A stretch of DNA of 64,000 bases from JAUVXJ01 sp964433755 (GTDB lineage: Bacteria > Chloroflexota > Anaerolineae > UBA7937 > B3-Chlor), in NCBI GenBank assembly GCA_964433755.1, contig CAYSSR010000001.1, positions 1,054,001 to 1,118,000 on the forward strand, in the 5' to 3' direction. Positions 9,689-18,544 of the stretch are shown here, one piece after another (the first letter of the stretch is position 1; each line of letters opens with the position of its first letter). The translations under genes were made by a program, and so were the position numbers. Under the pieces are notes generated by a model, which was given only the letters and a program-made list of their open reading frames with translations, did no database searches and was not told where the DNA came from.

Positions 9689-10253
9689 GAGCGAGCACTA
9701 TGGCCTCGGCCACCTCCTTCATCGGCTTACGCTGATCCATACTCGTCTTCTGGATGCGACGGAAGGCGTCTGCCTCGCTCAGCCCCTGGGTATCCATGAG
9801 GATCCCCTTGGCGCGATCGACGAGCTTCCTCGTCTCCAGCGCTTCCTTCAAGTCTTCGACCTCCTTCTCCAGAGATCGAAACTCGTGCCATCTTTGCAGG
9901 GCCACCTCGATGGCCGGCGCCAGGTCGGCTTCGTGGAACGGCTTGACGATGTAGGCCATAACGCCTGCTTCCTTGGCCCTCTCCACGAGGTCGTGCTGGC
10001 TGTAGGCGGTCAGGAGCAGGACTGGTGAGATCCTTTCCTCGGTCAGAATACGTCCAGCCTCGATCCCGTCCATGCCCGGCATCTTGATGTCCATGATCAC
10101 GATGTTGGGTTTGAGCTCGCGGGCCAAGTGCACGGCGCTCTCTCCGTCACCAGCTTCGCCGACCACCAGGTATCCTAGACTCTCCAACATCTCTCTGAGA
10201 TCCATGCGTACGATGGATTCGTCGTCTGCTACAACTACCCTAGGCTGCTCCAT
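9666..10253 (-). CDS. Response regulator with ANTAR RNA-binding output domain
   Basis: A 195-residue regulator. The receiver domain (1-120) shows the acidic pocket VVADDESIVRMDL, the phosphoacceptor region NIVIMDIKMPGMDG, LLLTAYS and the conserved Lys in AYIVKPF. A short coiled coil (EKEVEDLKEALETRKLVDRA) leads into the ANTAR domain (LVDRAKGILMDTQGLSEADAF, RIQKTSMDQRKPMKEVAEAIV). ANTAR proteins bind paired hexanucleotide-loop hairpins in nascent RNA and prevent termination, so this acts after transcription starts. The start codon overlaps the kinase stop as TAATG, giving tight coupling to the cognate kinase. No two-hairpin ANTAR target was recognised in the window. Confidence 0.93.
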   Translation of the reverse strand: MEQPRVVVADDESIVRMDLREMLESLGYLVVGEAGDGESAVHLARELKPNIVIMDIKMPGMDGIEAGRILTEERISPVLLLTAYSQHDLVERAKEAGVMAYIVKPFHEADLAPAIEVALQRWHEFRSLEKEVEDLKEALETRKLVDRAKGILMDTQGLSEADAFRRIQKTSMDQRKPMKEVAEAIVLAHEAGKGE

Positions 10254-11740
10254 TATCGATCACCCCCTAATGGTGTTTTGGGGAAGGTCACGATTGCCTG
10301 GACGCCATCGCCGTCTCTCAGTTCGAACCCTCCCCTCAGGTCATCCTTCACAAGGGTCTGCACTATGGTGAGCCCTAGATGGCTATTCTGCTCCAGGTCG
10401 AACCCCTCCGGCAAACCCTTGCCGGAGTCGCTGATCCTCAGCGTTACCTGGTCGGCGCCGTCCCGTAGCTCGACGATCACCTCACCTCCCTCCGTCGGAG
10501 CAAATCCGTGTTCCAGAGCGTTCTGTAACAGCTCGTTGATAATCAAGGCGCAAGCAGTCGCTTGCTGGGTGGGCAAGTAGATGTTGGACCCGCGAAGCGT
10601 GAACCGGATGCCTTTCTCCACGCTGAGCACACCCTCGCGCAACTGATCCAGGATCCTTCGGCTCACATCCTTGATGTTGATCACTCTCGACTCGTGCTCC
10701 GAGAGGAACTCGTGGACGGCTGCCACGCTCAGTATCCTATTGACGCCATCCGACAGTACCTGCTTCGCTTCGTCGGAGTCTGCCCTCCGAGCCTGCAAGC
10801 GGAGCAAAGAGGCGATCGTCTGTAGGTTGTTCTTGACACGATGATGTATTTCCTGAATCATCGCCGCCCTGATCCGGGCATCCTTCTCCTCGTGGCGGGC
10901 TTCAGTAGCATCGTGAATGAGCAGCAGCACGCCTGTGACCGTCATCTGGGCTGGCCTGGACAAACGGAGAAGACGCCAGGACAGAGGGACCGAGTCAGTT
11001 TGCGCGAAGATGGGGATCGCTTTCCTTATCCAGACTCTGTCCCCTTCGGTGGCCTCCTCCTCCAGACACCGCTTCTCGACCAGCGCTCTCTCGACGAACT
11101 GATCGTCTCCGGTGTCGAGGCTGGACAGTTCTTTCTTCTCCAGGGTGTCCATGTAGCGCAAGCGCCGGTAGAGGTTCGTGGCAATGTCCGTCGCATACCG
11201 GATGCGCCGGCGCTGGTCCACGAGCAGGATACCATCCTCTTCGCCAAATGGCGACAGCGCGTCGAGGCCCTGCAATTCACTCTGTAGAACCATCGCCTGC
11301 AGACGTTCGAGGGCTTTTCGGAACCTGAGCGGCCGGTGCCGGTGGCGTTCGTGTTCGATCATCGTCTTCTCGACGGACAGCGCAGCGATCACTTTGTCGT
11401 CCAGACCAAACACCGGCTGGGCCTCCTGGACTACTGGTGCGCCTTCGGCACGCACTCCCTGCGTTCCTCTCGTCGAACTCCCGCTCTCCAACGCATCCAT
11501 CACCGCCGGCTTCTCTGGTTCTGCAATAACCTGACCGAGCATCGGCTCGTCGTATATGGGAGGCACGGAATGGGGTCTGGCCTGAGCCACCACCACCGCC
11601 TGGCCTTCAGAGACCGGACAGTAGACCAGCATGTCGGCGCCGGAGATATCCGCCAAGATAGGCAGGTCTCTCTCTATGCGGCGGAGAAGTGTGATGTCGT
11701 CGGCGCCCAGATCGGGGCACCGAGAGACGGCTTCGTCCAT
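10253..11740 (-). CDS. PdtaS-like sensor histidine kinase
   Basis: A 495-residue cytosolic kinase without membrane segments. The N-terminal GAF-like region (1-140, DMLVYCPVSEGQAVVVAQARP) and a PAS-like region (150-280) match the GAF_PdtaS plus PAS layout. The HisKA_2 H-box EIHHRVKNNLQTIASLL lies near residues 297-313 and carries the phosphorylated His. The ATPase domain has an N-box (ALIINELLQNALEHGF) and a G-box (ISDSGKGLPEGF, LGLTIVQTLV). Kinases of this class pair with ANTAR regulators, and the partner is the next gene, overlapping it by one base. The input ligand cannot be inferred. Confidence 0.92.
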   Translation of the reverse strand: MDEAVSRCPDLGADDITLLRRIERDLPILADISGADMLVYCPVSEGQAVVVAQARPHSVPPIYDEPMLGQVIAEPEKPAVMDALESGSSTRGTQGVRAEGAPVVQEAQPVFGLDDKVIAALSVEKTMIEHERHRHRPLRFRKALERLQAMVLQSELQGLDALSPFGEEDGILLVDQRRRIRYATDIATNLYRRLRYMDTLEKKELSSLDTGDDQFVERALVEKRCLEEEATEGDRVWIRKAIPIFAQTDSVPLSWRLLRLSRPAQMTVTGVLLLIHDATEARHEEKDARIRAAMIQEIHHRVKNNLQTIASLLRLQARRADSDEAKQVLSDGVNRILSVAAVHEFLSEHESRVINIKDVSRRILDQLREGVLSVEKGIRFTLRGSNIYLPTQQATACALIINELLQNALEHGFAPTEGGEVIVELRDGADQVTLRISDSGKGLPEGFDLEQNSHLGLTIVQTLVKDDLRGGFELRDGDGVQAIVTFPKTPLGGDR

Positions 11741-11878
11741 GCTAGACTCTCAATCGAGATTCCTTGGTCGGCACACCGCAAATGGCCGACAGCATAGCGG
11801 GCTGCCGGCCATCCGAGAAATCACAGAGCACCCGTTAGAAGGCGGAGGGGATGACACCCCGCTACGCCGATATGCAGG

Positions 11879-11954
<76 letters not shown>

Positions 11955-11977
11955 ACGAATCGCCTCTGACCACCCCT

Positions 11978-12006
11978 ATTATAGCAGAATCGTCGTTGCT
12001 TGACAA
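11978..12006 (-). promoter_or_regulatory. Promoter of tRNA-Pro
   Basis: On the minus strand TTGTCA and TATAAT are separated by exactly 17 bp, and the -10 box ends 24 bp before the first tRNA base. Confidence 0.8.
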
Positions 12007-12068
12007 GCCTATCTGGAGCCCCATGGTCGTCGCCCAGGAGCTGCTCCGTGGTGGATGCTTCCGCGCCA

Positions 12069-12785
12069 TCATGCATCCTCCAACAATGGGATCAGGTCTT
12101 CCGGCGCGACTTCCCTTGGGTCCACACCGAAGACGGCGGCGAAACTCCGCACGACGCTCGTGCGCACTCTGCCCATGTCCACCTCCCGCCCCAGAGTCTC
12201 CTCCATGGAGATCACCTCCTTGTCCACAAGTCCGCAAGGCACGATGATCTGGGAGTGGAAGCTGTCGGCTCCGACGTTGAGGGCAAAGCCATGGTAGGTG
12301 ATCCACTTCTCTATGCGTGCTCCGAGAGCTGCGATCTTCCTTTGCTCGTCCAGCCATACACCTATGTTCCCTGGTGAGCGTCCAGCCTGGATGCCGAATT
12401 CGCCCAGCGCGCGGATGAGGACTTCTTCCAGGCGGTGCATGTATCGTCCGACGTCCTCGCCGTGCTGGCGGAGATCCATGATGGGATAGCCCACCAGCTG
12501 CCCTGGTCCGTGATAGGTTACGTCGCCGCCACGTTCCACTCGATGCACCTCAATGTTGTGCTCGGCCAACCACGCCTGGGACACCAGTATGTTGTGCTCA
12601 TTGCCGCGCCGACCGAGGGTGATCACCGGAGGGTGCTGGAGCAGGATGAGAGTGTCCGGCACCCGGCCCTCCCGTCTCGCAGCCACGACCTGATGCTGGA
12701 GCCTGAGGGCACCGTCGTACGGGTGGAGGCCCAGTTGCAGTACGAGCAACGGTGGGTGGGTCTTGGATGCTTCGTTTGTAGACAT
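12069..12785 (-). CDS. lipB: Octanoyl-[ACP]:protein octanoyltransferase
   Basis: A 238-residue LipB. Family signatures are LILLQHPPVITLGRRG near 45-60, the substrate-tunnel motif YHGPGQLVGYPIMDLR, GVWLDEQRKIAALGARIEKWITYHGFALNV with the conserved Lys, and PCGLVDKEV with the acyl-accepting Cys. It moves octanoate from ACP to the lipoyl domains of 2-oxoacid dehydrogenases or GcvH. It stands alone between tRNA-Pro and a GT2 gene. The window also holds lpdA and a radical SAM protein that may belong to lipoate metabolism (36.7-39.0 kb), but no standard LipA. Confidence 0.94.
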   Translation of the reverse strand: MSTNEASKTHPPLLVLQLGLHPYDGALRLQHQVVAARREGRVPDTLILLQHPPVITLGRRGNEHNILVSQAWLAEHNIEVHRVERGGDVTYHGPGQLVGYPIMDLRQHGEDVGRYMHRLEEVLIRALGEFGIQAGRSPGNIGVWLDEQRKIAALGARIEKWITYHGFALNVGADSFHSQIIVPCGLVDKEVISMEETLGREVDMGRVRTSVVRSFAAVFGVDPREVAPEDLIPLLEDA

Positions 12786-12859
12786 GATCTCGCTGGGACC
12801 AGTTCAGTCGGCCATCGGGCTTGTGGTGACGATCCGTGGAGGTCCTGCCGGGGCTCGGA

Positions 12860-13519
12860 TCAGTCCCTGAAGCGCAGCTTCATCAGAGCCCAGAGGGTCG
12901 GGAGGCCATCCAGGGGTGTGAGCTTCTTCTCGGCGCGGGGTGAGTACCAGATGGGTACCTGGTGGATTCTGACGCCCCGCTTGAGGATCTTGGCGGTGAT
13001 CTCGGCCTCTATGTCGAAGCCGTCCGAGCGGAGGTCCAGACTCCTCATCGTTTCTCTGGGGATCAGTTTGTAGCAGGTCTCCATGTCCTGAAGGTCTGAG
13101 CCATAGAAGAGATTCGCGACCATCGTCAGGAAGCGGTTACCCATTCGCATAAGCCAGGTCTGTTCGTCCAGAGATCGCACTCCATAGACTGCCTCTGCAT
13201 CCCCGCCCTGGAAGCCGGCGACGAGCTTGTGGAAGTCTTGCGGGTCGTACTCCAAGTCCGCGTCCTGGATGACCACGACGTCGCCTGTGGCCGCCGCCAA
13301 AGCCGTTCTGATGGCTGCTCCCTTTCCCCTATTGCGGTCGTGCGTGAGGACCACCAGTCCCTCTGCCTCAAGGGATGACAGGATCCCTGGTGTACTGTCC
13401 GTGGAGCAGTCATCGACGACGATGATTTCCTTGTCGATGTCGATCGCGAAGACGCGCCGGATGGCTTCCTCCAGGGTAGCCTCTTCGTTGTAGGCTGGTA
13501 TCAAGACAGAGAGTTTCAT
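12860..13519 (-). CDS. Family 2 glycosyltransferase (DPG/DPM synthase-like)
   Basis: A 219-residue GT-A fold enzyme with LSVLIPAYNEEATLEEAI at the N-terminus, VVDDCSTDSTPGIL, and the metal-binding DXD-type stretch VVIQDADLEYDP near residue 88, followed by a typical acceptor region (FGSDLQDMETCYKLIPRE-like, here FYGSDLQDMETCYKLI). No C-terminal membrane helices are present, so it resembles the compact polyprenyl-phosphate glucose/mannose synthases. It would load a sugar onto polyprenyl phosphate at the inner membrane face, the donor type used by the GT39/YfhO proteins at 1.7-8.8 kb; that link is inference. A promoter candidate with -10 TATAAT lies at 13570-13575 (minus). Confidence 0.88.
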   Translation of the reverse strand: MKLSVLIPAYNEEATLEEAIRRVFAIDIDKEIIVVDDCSTDSTPGILSSLEAEGLVVLTHDRNRGKGAAIRTALAAATGDVVVIQDADLEYDPQDFHKLVAGFQGGDAEAVYGVRSLDEQTWLMRMGNRFLTMVANLFYGSDLQDMETCYKLIPRETMRSLDLRSDGFDIEAEITAKILKRGVRIHQVPIWYSPRAEKKLTPLDGLPTLWALMKLRFRD

Positions 13520-13683
13520 GACTCTTCCCCAGGGCGCAGATTCAACGATGGATCAGGCTTTGGCCCACGATTATACCGTAACCTGGGCGCGAAACACAAC
13601 GGGCCTGTTTGCCGGGGCGTGGCGTTGTGGGCAGCTCAAACCGAAGCTGGCCCAATCTATCCGCGCTACGCACACTCTCGACC

Positions 13684-13713
13684 TTGCCGCTGCCTTTTGC
13701 CGGCGCTTATAAT
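13684..13713 (+). promoter_or_regulatory. Promoter for the M20-DUF89 operon
   Basis: TTGCCG, an 18-bp spacer and TATAAT, about 60 bp before the amidohydrolase start. In the same 255-bp intergenic region a minus-strand -10 (13570-13575) serves the divergent GT2 gene. Confidence 0.55.
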
Positions 13714-13773
13714 ACTGCGGGCGTATTGGTGTCGGTCCCCTAGCCGGAGCGACGAGGAGGATCGGCACAATCC

Positions 13774-14979
13774 ATGCTATTGGGGGTTGAACATTCTATG
13801 GAGGTCGGAGCACGACTGCACGAAGCTGAGGAGTTGAAGCCTACCCTGGTCGAGCTGCGCCGGAGTTTCCACCGCCGCCCCGAACTGGGCTTTCGCGAGA
13901 CGGAGACGGCACAGTTGGTGGCGGAAACGCTGACGTCGCGCGGGCTCCAGGTGAAGACAGGCGTCGGGAAGACGGGCGTGGTGGGCTATCTGGGAGACGA
14001 GGGCCCGACGATAGCCATCCGGGCTGACATGGACGCGTTGCCTATCCAGGAGCAAAACGATGTCCCCTACGCGTCACAGGTGCCGGGTGTGATGCATGCG
14101 TGTGGGCACGATGCCCATACGGCCATGGCACTGGGCGCGGCCATGCTGCTGTCCAGGTCGGAGCTTCCCGGCCGGGTGCGGTTCCTGTTCCAGCCATGTG
14201 AGGAGGGAACCGACGACGAGGGGAAGAGCGGCGCTATGCGCATGGTGGACGAAGGTGCCATGGATGGAGTGGATGCAGTCGTTGCCTTGCACGTGGAGCC
14301 CAGGACGGAGACCGGGAAGATCGAGGTAGGCGGCGGCCCCATGTGCGCGGCGGCGGACACGTTCAGAGCCACCATAGTGGGAGACGGGTGTCACGGTGCC
14401 TATCCGCACCTCGGCACCGATCCGGTGTTCGTCAGTGCCCAGGTGATTTCGGCGTTGCAGGGGATCGTGGCGCGGCGAGTCGACCCCACGGCGCCGGCTG
14501 TGGTAACCGTGGGCTCTATCCACGGGGGCACGGCATCCAACATCATCCCGGCAGAAGTCCAGCTCAGGGGCACCATCCGCAGCCTGGACGACGAGGTACG
14601 GCGGCAGATGTGGGCCGAGCTGCGAGAGACCTTCGGCCTGTCGAGGACGTTGGGGGCCGACTTTCGCCTCGAGGTGAGAGAGGGCTTTCCCGTGCTGGTC
14701 AACGATCCAGCGACGGCCACTCTCATTGGAGAGGTGGCGACAGACCTGCTGGGCGCCGATTCTGTCCTTTCGGCGAAACCCGAGATGGGGGCCGAGGACT
14801 TCAGTGTTCTGGCAGCTCAGGCGCCTGGCGCCATGTTCTTCCTGGGGGTGAAACCGCCCGACAGCGATACAGCCCGTCAGTTGCACAGCGCGGACTTCGA
14901 TCTCGATGAGAACGCTCTACCCATCGGCGCGGCCATCCTCGCCGAGGCGGCACTTCGTTATCTGCAAGGGGCACGCTGA
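13774..14979 (+). CDS. M20 family amidohydrolase (N-acyl-amino-acid / IAA-type)
   Basis: A 401-residue metallohydrolase of the HipO/AbgB type. Metal-site motifs are AIRADMDALPIQE, HACGHDAHTAMALGAAMLL, FQPCEEG and the C-terminal EMGAEDFS. The dimerisation (lid) domain lies between residues about 195 and 310. Such enzymes cut amide bonds of N-acyl or N-aryl amino acids or peptides; the exact substrate cannot be read off. A GGAGG-type ribosome site lies about 15 bp before the ATG used here; an ATG 24 bp further in (13798) would lose only a poorly conserved tail. The stop overlaps the ATG of the DUF89 gene. Confidence 0.9.
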   Translation: MLLGVEHSMEVGARLHEAEELKPTLVELRRSFHRRPELGFRETETAQLVAETLTSRGLQVKTGVGKTGVVGYLGDEGPTIAIRADMDALPIQEQNDVPYASQVPGVMHACGHDAHTAMALGAAMLLSRSELPGRVRFLFQPCEEGTDDEGKSGAMRMVDEGAMDGVDAVVALHVEPRTETGKIEVGGGPMCAAADTFRATIVGDGCHGAYPHLGTDPVFVSAQVISALQGIVARRVDPTAPAVVTVGSIHGGTASNIIPAEVQLRGTIRSLDDEVRRQMWAELRETFGLSRTLGADFRLEVREGFPVLVNDPATATLIGEVATDLLGADSVLSAKPEMGAEDFSVLAAQAPGAMFFLGVKPPDSDTARQLHSADFDLDENALPIGAAILAEAALRYLQGAR

Positions 14980-15857
14980 TGAAGGCGACTCCCGCTTGTG
15001 TCCCCTGCTATCTGAAGCAGGCGCTCTCGGCGGCGCGCGAAGTCACCGACGATCCAGACGAACAACGCCACGTGCTGAATGAAGTGGCCCTAGTACTCCC
15101 AGAACTGTCGTTGGAAGACACGCCAGCTCACAACTCAACATACGCCCTGTGGCGTGCCCAGGAGGTGCTGGGCTGTTCCGATCCTTTCCGCTCCAAGAAG
15201 CGTGACTACAACGAGTTGGCGCTGCGTTTGTATCCTGAGATCAGGTCAAAGGTCTCGGCCTCGTCAGAGCCGCTGAGGACAGCGGTTCGGGTAGCAGCCG
15301 CCGGGAACGTCATGGACCTGGGGATTCTCAGTGCAGGCGAGGTGGACGTGGTGGGAGTCTTGGACCAGATCGTGCAGCACGGTTTCACCGAGGACGATTG
15401 CGCCGTTCTGGAGGAGCGGGCTGCCACCGGCACACGACTGCTCTACCTGCTGGACAACGCCGGGGAAACGGTCTTCGACAGAGTGCTCATTGAGGAGTTG
15501 TGTGCGACAGGGATGGAAGTGACTGCTGTGACCAAGGAGCAGGCCATTCTCAACGATGCCACCATGCAGGACGCAGAGCTCGCCGGTCTGGACGACGTCT
15601 GTCGAGTTGTGAGCAACGGATCTCCCATGATCGGCACCGAGCTTGGCACCTGCTCGGAGGAGTTCCGCGGCTTGTTCCTGGGGGTAGACCTGATTGTGAG
15701 CAAGGGCCAGGGCAACTTCGAGACACTCAATGAGACGTCCAGGCCGATCCTGTTCATCCTCAAGGCCAAGTGTCCCGAAGTGGCCAGGGAGCTTGGGGTG
15801 GAGCTGGGCGACGTGGTGGCCAAGTTCAACCCGAGGTTCGATCGATCGGCATCGTAG
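14979..15857 (+). CDS. DUF89 (ARMT1-like) damage-control phosphatase family protein
   Basis: A 292-residue protein with the family hallmarks: N-terminal CVPCYLKQAL Cys pair, LDNAGETVFDRVLIEEL (subfamily motif with the metal-binding Asp-Asn) and LIVSKGQGNFETL. DUF89 proteins are metal-dependent phosphatases thought to remove damaged or excess phosphometabolites; stand-alone bacterial members have the N-terminal CxxC. It is translationally coupled to the M20 amidohydrolase (TGATG overlap), which suggests a shared substrate pool, although this combination does not define a pathway. A 160-bp gap to the convergent murJ gene follows. Confidence 0.9.
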   Translation: MKATPACVPCYLKQALSAAREVTDDPDEQRHVLNEVALVLPELSLEDTPAHNSTYALWRAQEVLGCSDPFRSKKRDYNELALRLYPEIRSKVSASSEPLRTAVRVAAAGNVMDLGILSAGEVDVVGVLDQIVQHGFTEDDCAVLEERAATGTRLLYLLDNAGETVFDRVLIEELCATGMEVTAVTKEQAILNDATMQDAELAGLDDVCRVVSNGSPMIGTELGTCSEEFRGLFLGVDLIVSKGQGNFETLNETSRPILFILKAKCPEVARELGVELGDVVAKFNPRFDRSAS

Positions 15858-16016
15858 GGTGACGGGCCAGGTTGCCTGGCGCCGGTTTGCGGCTCGTCGA
15901 CGGGCGAGCATCGTCGTGCTATCCACGAGACTGGACCTGCCGCACGGCTGGAGGCATCTACTCTGCGCAGGCTTTGAGGGTTTCCGCGGACGAACGCGGC
16001 GACGGCTCGAGCGACC

Positions 16017-17552
16017 CTAGCGCCCGAGGACCATCCTCAGCGCTCTCAGTTCTTGGGACCTCAGGGCCAGAGAAGCCAGAAGGAATAGAGCACACCCCAC
16101 GAGCACGGAACCACCAGCCCGTATGAGCGTGTGGCTGTCCAGCGTCCATTGCGTGAAGAGAACGACGCCCACCGCCATCACCGCCGAAGCGACCACAGTC
16201 CTCGCGGCGGATCCCAGTATTGCCCCTCCCTCGAGACCGCCGAGCCTGCGCCGGATGATGATCAGGAGCAGAGCCATCTCCCCGAGGGTGGCTAGCGAGT
16301 TGGCGAGAGCCAAACCTCCGTGCAGCAAAGGCCCGATGAGGAGCAAGCTCAAGATTATGTTAACCACCATCGCTGCGACCCCTATCGCCACAGGGGTTCG
16401 CGTGTCGTGGAGGGAATAGAAAGCCCGAGTCACGATCTCCAGCACCGAGTGACCTATCAGCCCCAGCGCATAGAACTGGAGGGCCCAGACTACTGCGGCG
16501 GTGGACGAGACGTCGAAGCGGCCACGCTGCAACAGCAACTGGGTCAAAGGCTCGCCCAGCAAGATGAGGGCCACACTGGAGGGGATAGCGAGGTACAGGA
16601 TGAGGCATACTGTCTGCGATAGTATCTGCCGAAGCTCCTGTCTCTGGCCCTTGGCGGCGAGCTGTGAGAAGGTGGGAAAGGCAGCCGTGGCAATGCCCAT
16701 GGCGAAGACGCCCTGGGGCAGCAGCATCAACATCCACGCGTAGTTGAGGGCTGCCAGACTACCCCCTGCCAGCCCCGAGGCCAGGAAGGTGTTCACGAGG
16801 AAGTTGATCTGCACCGTAGCCAGCCCCAACACACGAGGGAGCATCAGTCTGCCAACCTCCCGGACACCTGGGTGGGAGACGTCGATCACTGGGCGATACG
16901 ACAGGCCCTTACGGACCAGCTGGGGAATCTGGATGCCCAGATGCAGAAAGGACCCGGCGACCACTCCCCAGGCCAAGCCAAAGACGCCCATGAAGGGGCT
17001 GAGCAGCGCCGCACCTGCGATGATGCAGATGTTGTAGACAGATGGGGCGAGAGCAGGAAGGAGGAAGTGCTGGTATGAGTTGAGAATACTCATGGCTACG
17101 CCGCTGACCCCGAAGACTATGGGCGATATCAGCATGAGCCGCATCAGCCGCACCGTTAGCATCTGCTGCTCGGGTGTGAAGCCGGGCGCGACTACGTGGC
17201 CGACCAGCCATGGGGCGAAGCACGCCGCGACGGCGGCACAGGCCGTGAGGACGATCAGCACCAGGTTCACGATGGAGCTGGCCAGGCGCCACGCGTCCTT
17301 GCTCCTGCCATCCACGAGATAGCCGGTGAAGGTAGGTATGAACGCGGAGCCGAGCGCACCACCGGCAACCAACTGGAAGATCAGATCGGGGATACGGAAG
17401 GCTGCCAGATAGGCGTCCAACTCGCGGCTGGTCCCGAACTGGCTGCCGATGAAGACCTCTCGTCCCAGCCCGAGAACTCGGCTGATCACGAACGCGGCCA
17501 TCACCACGGTTGCCGCCCGGGCCATCTGTGTTCTGTGCGCTTCGTTCGTCAT
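16017..17552 (-). CDS. murJ: Lipid II flippase MurJ
   Basis: A MVF-type transporter of 511 residues with about 14 hydrophobic helices. Family stretches include SRVLGLGREVFIGSQFG in helix 1, FRIPDLIFQLVAGGALGSAFIPTF, and MLPRVLGLATVQINFLVNTFLASGL, which holds the central-cavity Arg. It moves lipid-linked peptidoglycan precursor across the cytoplasmic membrane. The start at 17552 (MTNEAHRTQ) is preferred to an upstream TTG that would add 14 poorly conserved residues. The gene is divergent from the orphan ATPase gene. Confidence 0.92.
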   Translation of the reverse strand: MTNEAHRTQMARAATVVMAAFVISRVLGLGREVFIGSQFGTSRELDAYLAAFRIPDLIFQLVAGGALGSAFIPTFTGYLVDGRSKDAWRLASSIVNLVLIVLTACAAVAACFAPWLVGHVVAPGFTPEQQMLTVRLMRLMLISPIVFGVSGVAMSILNSYQHFLLPALAPSVYNICIIAGAALLSPFMGVFGLAWGVVAGSFLHLGIQIPQLVRKGLSYRPVIDVSHPGVREVGRLMLPRVLGLATVQINFLVNTFLASGLAGGSLAALNYAWMLMLLPQGVFAMGIATAAFPTFSQLAAKGQRQELRQILSQTVCLILYLAIPSSVALILLGEPLTQLLLQRGRFDVSSTAAVVWALQFYALGLIGHSVLEIVTRAFYSLHDTRTPVAIGVAAMVVNIILSLLLIGPLLHGGLALANSLATLGEMALLLIIIRRRLGGLEGGAILGSAARTVVASAVMAVGVVLFTQWTLDSHTLIRAGGSVLVGCALFLLASLALRSQELRALRMVLGR

Positions 17553-17620
17553 GGGACAAGTCCGCCAGGTGGAGATGGTCCCCGTGCTAGGCAACGTAGA
17601 TGGAGCGCTGGTCCCGCTCG

Positions 17621-17649
17621 TTGCACCGCACGCTGCCCTTTGATAGAAT
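17621..17649 (+). promoter_or_regulatory. Promoter of the orphan CpaF-like gene
   Basis: TTGCAC, 17 bp, TAGAAT, ending 47 bp before the predicted ATG at 17696. Confidence 0.55.
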
Positions 17650-17695
17650 ATGTGGGACCAAGTCTGTGGAAGATTCGTCTAGCACCGGATCCAGA

Positions 17696-18466
17696 ATGGG
17701 CACACTGCCCGAGGCTGAAGGGCTTATCCAACGGAACATCCTCACCGCTCAGGCGCTGGAGTTCCTGACGAAGTGTTTCGAGGCCAGACTGAACCTCGCC
17801 ATCTCCGGCACCGAGGGAAGCGGCAAGAGGACGTTGCTGCATGTCATGGTCTCCTATCTGGCCGGCGATGGTCAGATCCTGGCCGTCCAGAACCCAGACG
17901 AGCCTTCGCTAGAGCGTGATGGGATCACCGTGCTCAAGGCTCACGCGGACCCTGACGACCCAGCCCCCGCTATTAGCCGTCACTATCTCCTGTCCCTGGT
18001 GCCGAAGATGCACCCCACGGGCCTCGTTCTCGACCGGGTGGAGGGAGACGAGGCTGTTCTGCTCCTCAGGTTGTTGTTCGCCATGAACGGCGTCTTGTTC
18101 TCCGTCGTCGCTGACTCACCGCAGGATGCACTGGTCAAGCTCGAAGGGCTTGGCGTCGCCCATGGTGAAGGGCTGGATAGTGCTCTTGCCAGGCGTATGC
18201 TCTCCAGTGGCCTGGACTTGATCGTCCAGCTTGGCAGGGGGCCTGATGGTTCTTCTGCGGTTCTGAGCCTCACGGAAGTAGCGGAAACCCCGAACGACAA
18301 GCACTTGCTCCGCGACATCTTCGTTCGCGGGGACCCGGAACAAGGCGAGGCCACCGAGTCGGAGAGCGTATGGCGGAGCCCGCTTCGGCCTACGGGGATC
18401 AAGCCGCTGTTCCTGGAACGACTGGAGAGCCTGGGCATCTCCATGCCAGACCGCCTCTTTGCCTAG
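17696..18466 (+). CDS. Degenerate CpaF/VirB11-type secretion ATPase homologue
   Basis: A 256-residue protein matching only the nucleotide-binding half of GSP-E/CpaF ATPases. It has LTKCFEARLNLAISGTEGSGKRTLL (Walker A region) and PTGLVLDRVEGDEAVLLLRLLFAMNG followed by VVADSPQDALVKLEGL, which aligns with the family pattern of an Arg-Gly-Gly-Glu-Ala region and the His-Ala-Asn-Ser-Pro-Arg-Asp-Ala box. Key positions are altered: the Walker A Lys is followed by Arg instead of Thr/Ser, and the His of the His box is Ala. The N-terminal domain is missing, and no secretin, pilin or TadB/C gene is nearby. It may bind but not hydrolyse nucleotide, or be a repurposed regulatory relative. A longer in-frame start at 17600 runs across the promoter and is unlikely. 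Confidence 0.75.
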   Translation: MGTLPEAEGLIQRNILTAQALEFLTKCFEARLNLAISGTEGSGKRTLLHVMVSYLAGDGQILAVQNPDEPSLERDGITVLKAHADPDDPAPAISRHYLLSLVPKMHPTGLVLDRVEGDEAVLLLRLLFAMNGVLFSVVADSPQDALVKLEGLGVAHGEGLDSALARRMLSSGLDLIVQLGRGPDGSSAVLSLTEVAETPNDKHLLRDIFVRGDPEQGEATESESVWRSPLRPTGIKPLFLERLESLGISMPDRLFA

Positions 18467-18544
18467 CGGACGTACAAAAAACGGGAGCCACCTCTCGTGG
18501 AGTTGCACAGCACGGAGGGGTCCCGCATGGCAGAATCCGAGTCG

